Shown: positions 18,716 to 27,166 of the stretch, piece after piece
Position numbering within the stretch: the first letter of the stretch is position 1
Layout of the letters: each line of letters starts with the position of its first letter
Assembly: GCA_017887325.1 (NCBI GenBank)
Contig: JAGHIE010000002.1
Span: forward strand, 310,001-374,000
Direction of reading: 5' to 3'
DNA from: Oscillospiraceae bacterium
GTDB taxonomy: Bacteria; Bacillota; Clostridia; Oscillospirales; Ruminococcaceae
Length of the DNA stretch: 64,000 nucleotides
Notes under the pieces: model-generated
What the model was told of the DNA's origin: nothing
The model's database searches: none
What the model saw: only the letters and a program-made list of their open reading frames with translations
Program-made: the position numbers and the translations under genes

Positions 18716-19177
18716 CTATTCTCCTTTAGATTTTTGTTCTAAATATTTCTTTATTGCTCTTAGTTGACCCATATAACCAGTACATCTACATAGGTTACCA
18801 GATAAATATTCTTTAATTTCTTCCTCTGTTGGATTTTCTAATTCGTTTTTCATTGCTAGTACATTCATTATAAATCCAGGTGAGCAAAATCCACATTGTT
18901 CTGCACCTTCATCTGCTAAAAATGCACCAAATTCTTTTGCTTCTTCTTCTAAACCTTCTAATGTTGTAACTTCTTTATTATTTGCTTTCATAGCAAGAAC
19001 TGAGCAAGATAAAACTGGTTTTCCTTCTAACCATACAGTACATAGTCCACAGTTTGCAGTTTCACAACCTCTTTTTGCACTATAACAACCTTTTGAACGA
19101 ACATAGTCTAATAGTAACATATCTGCATCTATATTATCTTGATATACCTTGCCGTTAATCTTTACTTTGATTTCCAT
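18716..19177 (-). CDS. Molybdenum hydroxylase 2Fe-2S subunit (XdhC-type)
   Basis: A 153-residue electron-transfer subunit with both expected clusters. The plant-ferredoxin-type site has GCETANCGLC with the fourth cysteine at VLSCSV (residues about 40-65). The helical-domain site has QCGFCSPGF and NLCRCTGY (about 100-140). It passes electrons from the molybdenum centre to the FAD subunit in the cytoplasm. It lies two bases before the catalytic subunit gene and seven after the FAD subunit gene, so all three are co-translated. Confidence 0.93.
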   Translation of the reverse strand: MEIKVKINGKVYQDNIDADMLLLDYVRSKGCYSAKRGCETANCGLCTVWLEGKPVLSCSVLAMKANNKEVTTLEGLEEEAKEFGAFLADEGAEQCGFCSPGFIMNVLAMKNELENPTEEEIKEYLSGNLCRCTGYMGQLRAIKKYLEQKSKGE

Positions 19178-19184
19178 ATCAATA

Positions 19185-19961
19185 CTAGCCCCCTATATTT
19201 TCTATTGCTCTTTTTGTTAATATTTTTGCAAGTAGCTTTCTATATTCTCCACTAGCTCTCATATTACTACCAAATTTTACTGTTTCTTCTATGTGATTTT
19301 GTAATTTCACAATTTCTTCTTCTGTTGGATTTGATGATAATTCGTTTTCTACTAAAACTGCTCTCATAGGTCTTGCACCTATTGATACTCTATATTTATC
19401 ATCAATTTTTGCAACAGAACATGCTAATATAGGAAAATCTGTTTTTGTTAATCTTTGTGTCAAATATGAAATATTATAATTGTGTTTTTTAATTATTATC
19501 TTTTCTAATATCTCATTTTCTTGTTTTTGTTTTGCGTATTCTTCTATTGGTATAATTCCTGTTGGATAAACTTTTACATAACAATCTAATGACATTAATA
19601 ATGTTAAAATATCTGAAAATCCAAATCTACCATATACACTACCACCTATAGTAGCACAGTTTCTAAACTGTACACCTACTATATGTCTTACGCTTTCTTT
19701 AAAAGCTTCTCCAAAATTAGCTTTTAAAATTTCATTTGTTTCTAACTCTCTTAGAGATACCATTGCTCCTATTTGTATTTCTTCTTCTGTTTCTTCAATT
19801 TTATCTAATTCTAATTTGCTTAAATCAATGATATTTTTAAACTTTTTATTAGACATCTTTAACCATAGCATACCACCTACTACTGTGCTGTTTCTAGCTT
19901 TATTTAGCTCATATGCTTCTTCCACACTATTTGCAACAATATAATTATCTGCTGTAAACAT
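19185..19961 (-). CDS. Molybdenum hydroxylase FAD-binding subunit (XdhB-type)
   Basis: A 258-residue member of the CO dehydrogenase/xanthine dehydrogenase FAD-subunit family. The FAD-pyrophosphate loop NSTVVGGMLW is near residue 27 and CATIGGSVYGRFGFSDILT is near 108. It is short for the family (about 280-290 is common). The second ATG (19961) is preferred because AAGGGAG lies seven bases before it, whereas the first ATG at 19967 is almost in contact with that site. It leads the enzyme operon and lies about 20 bases after the ABC transporter ATPase gene. Confidence 0.88.
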   Translation of the reverse strand: MFTADNYIVANSVEEAYELNKARNSTVVGGMLWLKMSNKKFKNIIDLSKLELDKIEETEEEIQIGAMVSLRELETNEILKANFGEAFKESVRHIVGVQFRNCATIGGSVYGRFGFSDILTLLMSLDCYVKVYPTGIIPIEEYAKQKQENEILEKIIIKKHNYNISYLTQRLTKTDFPILACSVAKIDDKYRVSIGARPMRAVLVENELSSNPTEEEIVKLQNHIEETVKFGSNMRASGEYRKLLAKILTKRAIENIGG

Positions 19962-19982
19962 ACTCATTCTCCCTTTAGTGTT

Positions 19983-20756
19983 TTATATATAAAACAGACT
20001 TTTATTATCATCTGTTATTACCTTAACTTCTTTTTCATAAAGATTAGTCAAAGATTTTTTTAACTCATCTTTATAATTAGTTTGTGTTCTTTTTAAGTCA
20101 CTAAATATATTTCCATTTTTTATCATTAATATCCTATCTGCATACTCATATGCTAAATTTGGATTGTGTGTGCTTAAAAAACAACCATAACCATAATTCT
20201 TAGAAAAATTTTCTAATATATCTAAAAAGTCATTTTGTCTGCTAAAATCTAACGAAGCAGTTGGTTCGTCTAAAACCATATAACTAGCATTTTGCATATA
20301 TGTTCTTGCTAAATATACTATTTGGAGTTCTCCTCCACTTATTTTATCTATATATGAATTTTCTAGATATCCTATATTTAGCTTTTCCAAAATATTTTTT
20401 GCTAATTCTATATCCTTCTTACTAGGTTTAGAAAAAATTGACAAATCGTTATTTTTCCCCATACACACAAAATCAAGAGCTCTAAAACTAGATCTTCTTT
20501 CAATTATCTGAGGAATATATGCAACCATTTTGGACCTTTCTTTATAAGTCATTTTGTCTATATCTATATCATTATAATATATTTTTCCACATACTTTCTT
20601 TTCAAATCCCATAATTGTACGTATCAAAGTCGTTTTACCAACACCATTTACGCCTAATAAAAATGTTATTTCATTTTCTAAAAGTTCTATAGAAAGATTA
20701 TTAAGTATAGTTCTATCTGAAAATTTTACAGATACATTCTCTAATCTTATACTCAT
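19983..20756 (-). CDS. ABC transporter ATPase, FecE/BtuD class (molybdate/tungstate importer inferred)
   Basis: A 257-residue ATPase with Walker A LGVNGVGKTT near residue 35, Q-loop YIPQII, signature SGGELQIVYLAR near 140, Walker B YMVLDEPTASLD near 160, and switch His in LSTHNPNLAYEYADRI. Its start overlaps the permease stop by four bases (ATGA). The class imports iron-siderophores, cobalamin or, in the MolBCA branch, molybdate/tungstate. Location immediately before a molybdenum enzyme operon favours the last; this is inference from context. Confidence 0.88.
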   Translation of the reverse strand: MSIRLENVSVKFSDRTILNNLSIELLENEITFLLGVNGVGKTTLIRTIMGFEKKVCGKIYYNDIDIDKMTYKERSKMVAYIPQIIERRSSFRALDFVCMGKNNDLSIFSKPSKKDIELAKNILEKLNIGYLENSYIDKISGGELQIVYLARTYMQNASYMVLDEPTASLDFSRQNDFLDILENFSKNYGYGCFLSTHNPNLAYEYADRILMIKNGNIFSDLKRTQTNYKDELKKSLTNLYEKEVKVITDDNKSLFYI

Positions 20757-21739
20757 AATGCCTCCCTCTTATTTTTAATCAATAATATTATTAAAAATAT
20801 AGCTCCTATAAAACTTGTAACAATACTTATTGGCAATTCTATTGTAAACAATGTTCTTGCTAAAACATCTGAAACTATCAGTAATATTGATCCTGTTAAA
20901 AATGATAATGAAAAATTATTTACTATATCATCTTTAGAGTACATTTTCACTATATGTGGTGACAATAAACCAACCCAACTCACTACACCTGCAAATGATA
21001 CAACTAATGCAACTAATAAAGTTGCTAGTAATATAACAATAATTCTTACAACTTTTACATTTAAACCAAGCGATTTTGCTTCTTCATCTCCTAATGACAT
21101 TATATTAATTTTATATCTCAATAAATATAATATCACAGTTATCAACATTATTGGTAAAAATATTATATTAAATTGACTCCATGTAGCATTATTAAATCCT
21201 CCCATCAACCAAAACTCTATAGCTTGTAAATGGCTGTTAGGGTCTGCTACTAATTTTAACATCATTATGATAGATGAAGCAATGCTACCCATTACAATAC
21301 CTGCTAATACCAAACCTAATATTCTATCATTTTTTACAAATCTTGATAAAAATATCGAAAATAGTACAACCATAACTCCAAACAAAAATGTCATACTTTG
21401 TGTTATTATGACACCTCCACCAAGTAGAACAATGGAGAGCACTGCACCTACTGAACATCCACTTGATACTCCCAAAACATCAGGAGATACCAATGGGTTT
21501 CTAAATATAGTTTGAAATATACTTCCTGATAATGCCAATGCACCACCACTAATTACAACAAGAAAAGTTCTAGATAGTCTTATATTGTAAAATAAATTTA
21601 CTTCAACTTCTGAAGTATGATTTCCAACTAATATACTAAATATATCCTTTAAGGATAAAGTATACCTTCCTAAACAAGCTGAAAATATTACACAAATTAT
21701 CAATATAAATAAAACAATCCAGAACTTTTTCTTATTCAT
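20753..21739 (-). CDS. ABC transporter permease, FecCD/BtuC family
   Basis: A 328-residue membrane protein with about nine to ten hydrophobic segments. Family landmarks are the N-terminal Ile-rich helix, RLSRTFLVVISGGALALSGS near residue 55, NPLVSPDVLGVSSGCSVGA near 85, and FAGVVSWVGLLSPHIVK near 245, a FecCD signature preceding the ATPase-contact loop. It would be the dimeric channel of the importer. It lies 27 bases after the binding protein gene and overlaps the ATPase gene. Confidence 0.9.
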   Translation of the reverse strand: MNKKKFWIVLFILIICVIFSACLGRYTLSLKDIFSILVGNHTSEVEVNLFYNIRLSRTFLVVISGGALALSGSIFQTIFRNPLVSPDVLGVSSGCSVGAVLSIVLLGGGVIITQSMTFLFGVMVVLFSIFLSRFVKNDRILGLVLAGIVMGSIASSIIMMLKLVADPNSHLQAIEFWLMGGFNNATWSQFNIIFLPIMLITVILYLLRYKINIMSLGDEEAKSLGLNVKVVRIIVILLATLLVALVVSFAGVVSWVGLLSPHIVKMYSKDDIVNNFSLSFLTGSILLIVSDVLARTLFTIELPISIVTSFIGAIFLIILLIKNKREAL

Positions 21740-21766
21740 AATTAATTACCTTTTTAATATAAACTT

Positions 21767-22807
21767 TTATAAGCCTAATTCTTCTTCTGTTACATCCATG
21801 TTAAAATATGTTTTATAGAAATTTTTAGCTTCTTTTACATAATCTTCTTCACTGTATAGTTCAGGGTGTAATTGGCTTGTTAACCATAACACACCTAAAA
21901 TTGATGAAGGTGTTGGATAATCCCAAGGCTCTAATAATTTTGATGGGAAAGTTTTTATTTCCCCATTTTTAATAGCTTCAATATCTTTGAATCGTACATC
22001 ATTTACAATATCTTCGTTTGCATATTCTGCATAAGAAACTGTAAAGATTTTTTCAGGATTCCAACTAACTAATTGTTCAGCTGATATTGCTTGCCAGTAT
22101 CCATCTTGTAAATCACTAGATACATTCTTGCCTCCAGCTATATCAATTAGTTCGTTTTGATACATTTTAGATGTACATGTTCTTAAAAAATCAGAACCAG
22201 ATGATAAATATACTGTCGGTCTATCTTTAACATCTTTTGTTAGTTCTCTTACTTCTTCAAAGATTCTTTCGTATTCTTCTATTAAAGCTTTACTTCTTTC
22301 TTCTGCTCCAACAACTTTACCCATCAATTCTACAAAATCAATAAAGTTATCTAATGTTTCAGGGTCTATTACTACAACTGGAATATTTAACTGTTCAAAT
22401 TGTTCAACTGAGTCTTTTAATTTCTTTGGAATTATTACTACATCTGGATCTAGTTTTGCAACTTGTTCCACATTAATTCCTTTACCTGAACCTACTCCTG
22501 GTAAATCTAAAAATTCTGGTGCAACTTTTTTATAAATACCTCTTGTATCAGCTTTTAATTCTATACCTACAACATTATCCTTTTTGCCAAGTGCAATTAG
22601 TAATGATGATGATAAATAATAAGATGATACTATATTTTTTACTTCACCTTCTATTTTTACTTCTCTACCTATTTGGTCTGTTACTACAATTGATTCTTCT
22701 CCAGAATTTGTTTCACTTTTTTGATTATTAGCACAACCTGTTAGTATTGTTAATACCATAACTAATGCCATCATTGCACTAATAACTCTTTTTCTTAAAT
22801 GTATCAT
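21767..22807 (-). CDS. Substrate-binding lipoprotein of the FecCD-type ABC importer
   Basis: A 346-residue class III (helical-backbone) binding protein. A signal peptide ends in a lipobox (LTILTGCAN), giving a lipid-anchored Cys near residue 25. Two Rossmann-like lobes follow (IVVTDQIGREVKI; LPGVGSGKGINVEQVAKLDPDVVI; then a second lobe). EPWDYPTPSSILGVLWL near residue 290 resembles the MolA/archaeal oxyanion-binding branch more than siderophore binders. Molybdate or tungstate is the inferred ligand because the adjacent operon encodes a molybdenum hydroxylase. Siderophore, haem or cobalamin is the alternative. Confidence 0.82.
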   Translation of the reverse strand: MIHLRKRVISAMMALVMVLTILTGCANNQKSETNSGEESIVVTDQIGREVKIEGEVKNIVSSYYLSSSLLIALGKKDNVVGIELKADTRGIYKKVAPEFLDLPGVGSGKGINVEQVAKLDPDVVIIPKKLKDSVEQFEQLNIPVVVIDPETLDNFIDFVELMGKVVGAEERSKALIEEYERIFEEVRELTKDVKDRPTVYLSSGSDFLRTCTSKMYQNELIDIAGGKNVSSDLQDGYWQAISAEQLVSWNPEKIFTVSYAEYANEDIVNDVRFKDIEAIKNGEIKTFPSKLLEPWDYPTPSSILGVLWLTSQLHPELYSEEDYVKEAKNFYKTYFNMDVTEEELGL

Positions 22808-22855
22808 ATATTTCCCCTTTATTTGTTACGAATTTTTAAAAATAGCTTAGATAGA

Positions 22856-22877
22856 TTTAGATATATTTTTATCTAAA
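22856..22877. promoter_or_regulatory. Operator-like palindrome upstream of the ABC importer
   Basis: TTTAGATA (22856-22863) and TATCTAAA (22870-22877) form an inverted repeat with a six-base spacer, about 50 bases before the binding-protein start. A repressor site or a 5'-leader hairpin are both possible; no regulator is encoded next to it. Confidence 0.4.
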
Positions 22878-22966
22878 CCATATAATAAAATATCTTTTCT
22901 ATTTTTATTATATTTAACTACTCTACATCACATTTTTATGACGCCGACAACCATTTTTTCGAGTTT

Positions 22967-23010
22967 AAGACATCTATAATATATACAAATAAATTATAGA
23001 TGTCTTTTTT
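22967..23010 (+). terminator. Orphan plus-strand terminator-like hairpin
   Basis: AAGACATCTATAAT (22967-22980) and ATTATAGATGTCTT (22993-23006) form a perfect 14-bp stem followed by a T-run on the plus strand only. No plus-strand gene precedes it, so it would end a short RNA started near 22.88-22.93 kb, or be a leftover of an old leader. Confidence 0.5.
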
Positions 23011-23174
23011 CTATTTTTCCTAATTCGTCTAAAAGAATAACTCTACCGTTATTTCTTTTTGCTCTTTTATTGTATATAAATATTACATACATGGGAACAT
23101 CATTTAATAATATTATTTATTAAAATATGATTACTTGTAATCAGCTAATTATAAAACATTTTTAACCATATAAA

Positions 23175-24494
23175 TTATTCAGAAACAGTTTCTACTTCTT
23201 CTTTATCTTTTGGTAATATTAAGTTAAACACTGTTGCTATTACAAATGTCATAATGATTCCGTTTTGAGCAAAAATTTGTGATACCCATTGTGGTAATTG
23301 TTCTAATGCTTGTGGTACATTACCTACACCTACACCAATACCGATTGCTAGTGCAACTATCATACCATTTCTACCATTTAAATTTAATTTTGTTAATGTT
23401 TGTAAACCACTAACAAAAATCATTGCAAACATTATTACTGCAGCACCACCTAATACTGATTGTGGCATTACTGATAATAATGCTGATAATTTAGGGATAA
23501 AACCTGCTAGTATTAAAAATACTGCACCTGTCATTATACAAAAACGATTTACTACTTTTGTTACTGCTACTAAACCAACATTTTGGCTAAATGATGTGTT
23601 TGGTAATACACCAAATATTGCAGCTATAAAACTACCTACACCATCTGCTAATACGCCACCTGTTAATTCTTTTTCTGTAGCTTCTCTATCTAATCCACCT
23701 CTAGCTATACCAGATACGTCACCAATTGTTTCTACTGTTGTAGCTATAAACATTATACCCATTGCTATAATAGCATCTAAATGGAATTCCATTTTTACTG
23801 GCATAATTTTTGGGAAACTAATCCATGCTGCTTCTTTTACTTGTGTAAAATCTACCATACCTAAGCATATTGCTACTATGTAACCTACTATGATACCTAT
23901 TAATATAGATGATACACTGAAAAATCCTTTAGTATATTGTTTTAGGATAATTATTGTAACTATTACAATTGTACCAACTAATAGATGTTTTGGATCACCA
24001 AAATCTGCTGCACCACTACCACCTGCAAAATAGTTGATACCTACTGGTAATAATGATAAACCAATTGAAATAATTACTAAACTTGTTACTACTGGTGGGA
24101 ATAATTTTCTTAAAGGTTTAATAAAGAAACCTAAAATAATTTCTAATATTGCACCTATTAAACTTGCCCCAATTATAGCTCCATATCCATATGAAGAACC
24201 AACAGCTTTTGCTGTTCCTATAAAACCAGAACTTGTTCCCATTACTACTGGTAATCTACTACCAACTTTCCAAATTGGATATAGTTGGATTAATGTAACT
24301 AAACCTGCAATAAACATAGAACTTTGAATTAATGTTGTTTTTAATGAAAGATCCATTTTTAACATACCACATATAATAATAAGTGGTGATACATTTCCTA
24401 AAAACATTGCTAAAACATGTTGTATTCCTAATGGAATAGCTTTGGTCAACGGCACTTTACCGTCTAATTGATAGATACTTCCTTCTTTATTCAT
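23175..24494 (-). CDS. NCS2-family purine permease (xanthine/urate type)
   Basis: A 439-residue nucleobase:cation symporter with about 14 membrane segments. Family marks are PLGIQHVLAMFLGNVSPLI near the N-terminus, ATTVETIGDVSGIA near residue 245, and the NCS2 signature SQNVGLVAVTKVVNRF near 300, which resembles the xanthine/uric acid branch. The ATG at 24494 behind GAGGG is preferred over a TTG 20 codons upstream. It is oriented with, and upstream of, the importer and molybdenum hydroxylase genes, so it likely supplies their purine substrate. Its leader folds into a 9-bp hairpin with conserved-looking inner bases. Confidence 0.9.
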   Translation of the reverse strand: MNKEGSIYQLDGKVPLTKAIPLGIQHVLAMFLGNVSPLIIICGMLKMDLSLKTTLIQSSMFIAGLVTLIQLYPIWKVGSRLPVVMGTSSGFIGTAKAVGSSYGYGAIIGASLIGAILEIILGFFIKPLRKLFPPVVTSLVIISIGLSLLPVGINYFAGGSGAADFGDPKHLLVGTIVIVTIIILKQYTKGFFSVSSILIGIIVGYIVAICLGMVDFTQVKEAAWISFPKIMPVKMEFHLDAIIAMGIMFIATTVETIGDVSGIARGGLDREATEKELTGGVLADGVGSFIAAIFGVLPNTSFSQNVGLVAVTKVVNRFCIMTGAVFLILAGFIPKLSALLSVMPQSVLGGAAVIMFAMIFVSGLQTLTKLNLNGRNGMIVALAIGIGVGVGNVPQALEQLPQWVSQIFAQNGIIMTFVIATVFNLILPKDKEEVETVSE

Positions 24495-24580
24495 TTTTGT
24501 ACCCTCATTCTTTCCTTTTAAATTCTCCCAAAAACGTGGAGTCCGTATTATCAATATTATAAATCATAACAGCACAATTT

Positions 24581-24621
24581 AACGCTATGGCGCTGGTTGT
24601 CTTTAGGTTCGTCATAGCGTT
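24581..24621 (-). promoter_or_regulatory. Structured leader of the purine permease (riboswitch candidate)
   Basis: On the minus strand, AACGCTATG and CATAGCGTT form a perfect 9-bp stem around a 23-base inner part containing ACGAA and GACAACCAGC. It lies about 90 bases before the permease start, in the leader. The compact size and purine-transport context recall the NMT1 (xanthine-I) riboswitch; I could not verify the consensus from memory. The classical guanine/adenine aptamer is not present. Confidence 0.45.
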
Positions 24622-24832
24622 TTTTATAATTTATAATTTGAAACAGAATTATTTTACCATAAAATTAACTATTTATCTACAATTTTACACTTTTTTATTG
24701 CATTTATATAAATTATATATTAATTTAATATATTTTTTACTATTATTTGCTACATAAATTTTATATATTGTTAATAATTTATTTTAATATATCTTTTTCT
24801 TATTTTATATAACACAAAAATTTATAATAAAT
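24622..24832. other. AT-rich intergenic stretch, no gene seen
   Basis: Together with the permease leader this makes a 372-base gap between coding regions (24495-24866). Apart from the leader hairpin and the lipoprotein terminator, only AT-rich sequence without ORFs of note is seen. The permease promoter should lie here but no confident -35/-10 pair was found. Confidence 0.5.
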
Positions 24833-24866
24833 AAAAAGGATTTCGTTTTAGAAATCCTTTTTATTT
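24833..24866 (-). terminator. Terminator after the lipoprotein gene
   Basis: AAAAAGGATTTC (24833-24844) and GAAATCCTTTTT (24851-24862) pair with a six-base loop; the minus strand continues into a T-rich tail. Confidence 0.75.
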
Positions 24867-25511
24867 TTAATATATTATTTTCTCTAATATCTTATCGTCG
24901 TTATTATCCAATATTTTTACTTCTACATCAACATCATCTTCAAATACTCCAGAAAATATTTGATAATATGCCATCTCTCTTGCAACATTTTTCGCTGCTA
25001 TTTCTTCTCCACTTCCATAGTATTTATCTTTATCTACCCAAAAAACCGCTTTTGTTAACTCTGAATTAAAATCAAACTTTTTAATAGTTTTATATGTTGT
25101 TGATTTTTGTATTGTTTTAAATCTAAATATTATACCTTCTTTAAATTCACTTACATAAGAATCATAATCTTTCTTGTTCATTGTATAACTTATTGACTCA
25201 TCATCATTTAATTTAGATTCAATAAAACCACTTTGTATCTTTTCTGAAGTAAGTTCTCCAACTTCTCCTTCATATTGATATTCCTTTGGTAATTTTATTG
25301 TTACTAAATCACCATTTATTGTAACATTAGATTCTTTTGGTTTACTTTGTTCTTGCTTATTATTACTATCAACAACTTCAGATGTATTTTCTTGTGTTGT
25401 ATTTTCTACAACTTTATCTGTTTGTGTAGCTTTTATACTTTTACAAGATATTAAAACTGTACTCAATATAAAAATTAGAACTATTATCCCATATATCTTT
25501 TTCATAACCAT
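24867..25511 (-). CDS. Lipoprotein of unknown function
   Basis: A 214-residue secreted protein. A short basic N-terminus, hydrophobic helix and lipobox (STVLISCKS) predict lipid attachment near Cys23. A low-complexity Thr/Glu/Asn/Gln/Lys linker (about 30-65) follows, then an alpha/beta domain (ITIKLPKEYQ-like, with EYQYEGEVGELTSEKIQSG and ending EVKILDNND). This layout is common in clostridial surface lipoproteins. No enzyme motif is seen. It lies 15 bases after tcdA, so the two may be co-transcribed, ending at the terminator downstream. Confidence 0.75.
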   Translation of the reverse strand: MVMKKIYGIIVLIFILSTVLISCKSIKATQTDKVVENTTQENTSEVVDSNNKQEQSKPKESNVTINGDLVTIKLPKEYQYEGEVGELTSEKIQSGFIESKLNDDESISYTMNKKDYDSYVSEFKEGIIFRFKTIQKSTTYKTIKKFDFNSELTKAVFWVDKDKYYGSGEEIAAKNVAREMAYYQIFSGVFEDDVDVEVKILDNNDDKILEKIIY

Positions 25512-25526
25512 TCATTTTCCTATATA

Positions 25527-26285
25527 TTAGTGTATTTGTGATATATCCTTTATGACTTCTCCAGCTATAATTAATCCCACTACAGACGGCACAAATGATA
25601 TACTTGCAGGAACTTGTCTTTTTTGTGTAGCTCCTCTTTCTTCTATGCTAGTGGACTTACACATCTGATCATACACGCTTTGATCTTCTATTATTGGTTT
25701 TCTTGCCACTTCTTTTGAATAAACAACTTTTAATTTTTTTATTCTTCTTTTCTTTAGTTCATTTCTCATAACTCTAGCAAGTGGACAAACTGATGTTTTA
25801 TATATATCTGATACTTCAAATTTTGTCGGATCAAGTTTATTTCCTGCACCCATACTGCTTATTATCTTAACACCTTTTTCACTCGCTCTTTGTACTAATT
25901 CTATTTTAGCGGAAACAGTATCAATAGCATCTACTATATAATCAAAATCTTCGACATTTACCATATCTGCATTTTCTTTTGTGTAAAACATTGCTTTATA
26001 GTGAACTATTGCATCTGGATTTATACTTAAAATCCTATCTTTCATCACTTCTACTTTATATTTTCCAACAGTATCGTGTGTTGCAATTAATTGTCTATTT
26101 ATATTACTTACTGAAACTTTATCATCATCATATAAATAAAATTCACCTATTCCAGCTCTTGCAAGAGCTTCTACAGTATAAGAACCAACTCCACCAACTC
26201 CAAATATGGCTACTTTGGCATTCTTTAACTTTTCTACTCCTGCTTTTCCTAACAATAATTCTGTTCTAGAAAATTGATTTTCCAT
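25527..26285 (-). CDS. tcdA: tRNA threonylcarbamoyladenosine dehydratase
   Basis: A 252-residue ThiF/E1-like enzyme that cyclises t6A37 of tRNA to ct6A using ATP. The nucleotide site VAIFGVGGVGSYTVEALARAG is near residue 27, the metal/adenylation region DDDKVSVSNINRQ is near 55, and the family-specific DIYKTSVCPLARVMRNEL is near 160 (DxxKTxxxPLARxMRxEL type). The C-terminal KRQVPASISFVPSVVGLIIA region is a membrane-associating hydrophobic helix in this family. AGAGGTA precedes the ATG. Confidence 0.92.
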   Translation of the reverse strand: MENQFSRTELLLGKAGVEKLKNAKVAIFGVGGVGSYTVEALARAGIGEFYLYDDDKVSVSNINRQLIATHDTVGKYKVEVMKDRILSINPDAIVHYKAMFYTKENADMVNVEDFDYIVDAIDTVSAKIELVQRASEKGVKIISSMGAGNKLDPTKFEVSDIYKTSVCPLARVMRNELKKRRIKKLKVVYSKEVARKPIIEDQSVYDQMCKSTSIEERGATQKRQVPASISFVPSVVGLIIAGEVIKDISQIH

Positions 26286-26359
26286 ATATTATACCTCTTT
26301 TTTCTTTTTAAAAAGCCACTTTATATGTTATCATATTTTTTTTACATAATCAATAGATA

Positions 26360-26394
26360 AAAAACAAAAAAGACATCTACAAAAGTAGATGTCT
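26360..26394 (-). terminator. Terminator after rpsR
   Basis: AGACATCTAC (26371-26380), four-base loop, GTAGATGTCT (26385-26394); the minus strand continues into a long T-run. The arm core AGACATCT also occurs in the orphan hairpin near 22.97 kb. Confidence 0.85.
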
Positions 26395-26416
26395 TATCTT
26401 TGCTAATCAAGCACTA

Positions 26417-26659
26417 TTATTCGCTTACATATGGTAATAAAGCGATGTGACGAGCACGTTTAATAGCTGTTGTTAAAGCACGTTGGTGACGAGCACATGT
26501 ACCTGTTACACGTCTTGGAACGATTTTACCTCTTTCAGATAAATATCTTCTTAATTTAGCAACGTCTTTATAATCGATTGTAGAAACTTTATCTACACAA
26601 AATGCGCAAACTTTTCTGCGTGGACGTTTTGCACCACGGTTGTTTCTTTCTCTTTCCAT
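26417..26659 (-). CDS. rpsR: Small ribosomal subunit protein bS18
   Basis: An 80-residue 30S protein that pairs with bS6. The core [21 protein letters not shown] and [19 protein letters not shown] match the family. It is a cysteine-containing version with CAFC near residue 18 and a later Cys at TCARH, so zinc binding is possible. AAGGAGGGA precedes the ATG. It is third in rpsF-ssb-rpsR and ends at a terminator; rplI is not attached. Confidence 0.97.
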   Translation of the reverse strand: MERERNNRGAKRPRRKVCAFCVDKVSTIDYKDVAKLRRYLSERGKIVPRRVTGTCARHQRALTTAIKRARHIALLPYVSE

Positions 26660-26700
26660 GCTATAAGTCCCTCCTTACTTAAGGTATAATTCTAATATTA

Positions 26701-27150
26701 TTAGAATGGTAAATCTTCATCATCTGTTTCAATTTCTTCATATTCATCAATGTTGCCAACAGAAAAACTTGTACCTTTTGCTGGTTCATCTATCTCTGCT
26801 GGTGCTGGAATATGCATATCGTTCAAAGCTCTGCTTGAACTATTTTTTGATTCTGCAAAATAAACCTGTTCTGCAACTACTTCAAAAGCAACTCTTTTAT
26901 TGCCTTGTTTATCTTCATAACTTCTAGTTTGTATTGAACCTTCAACAACTACTAATTGTCCTTTTGTAAAATACCTACTAACAAAGTCTGCAGTTTGTCT
27001 CCATGCTACAATATTGATGAAGTCTGTTACATCTCTATTGTAATTACGATTAACTGCTAAAGAAAATGTTGCAACAGAAACACCATTAGGTGTTTGTCTT
27101 AAATCTGGGTTAGCTGTTAGCCTTCCCATTAGGACTGCTTTATTCAACAT
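26701..27150 (-). CDS. ssb: Single-stranded DNA-binding protein
   Basis: A 149-residue OB-fold protein covering ssDNA in replication and repair. It begins MLNKAVLMGRLTANPDLRQT, contains FINIVAWRQTADFVSRYFTKGQ, and has a flexible middle and the acidic tip DDEDLPF, which binds partner proteins. It sits 16 bases after rpsF, the classical rpsF-ssb-rpsR order. Confidence 0.97.
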   Translation of the reverse strand: MLNKAVLMGRLTANPDLRQTPNGVSVATFSLAVNRNYNRDVTDFINIVAWRQTADFVSRYFTKGQLVVVEGSIQTRSYEDKQGNKRVAFEVVAEQVYFAESKNSSSRALNDMHIPAPAEIDEPAKGTSFSVGNIDEYEEIETDDEDLPF

Positions 27151-27166
27151 AAAAAATCACTCCTAA

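Larger units (their letters stand above)
22808..23174. other. 367-base gap between importer and purine permease
   Basis: No convincing gene. It contains an operator-like palindrome TTTAGATA-N6-TATCTAAA (22856-22877), a motif shared with the permease leader (plus-strand TATGACG then GACAACCA, about 22938-22954), and a perfect 14-bp hairpin followed by T6 on the plus strand (22967-23010). The rest is AT-rich without visible features. Confidence 0.6.

Noticed and set aside
23000..23092. A 32-codon minus-strand frame ending near the orphan hairpin
   Set aside because: No ribosome site, lysine/arginine-rich composition typical of AT-rich noise, and no recognisable motif.
24581..24621. Guanine/adenine riboswitch before the purine permease
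   Set aside because: The conserved TATA...TCTACC core and two kissing hairpins are missing.
24581..24625. Plus-strand terminator (stem followed by T-run) at the permease leader
   Set aside because: No plus-strand gene ends there; the hairpin is explained as the minus-strand leader of the permease.
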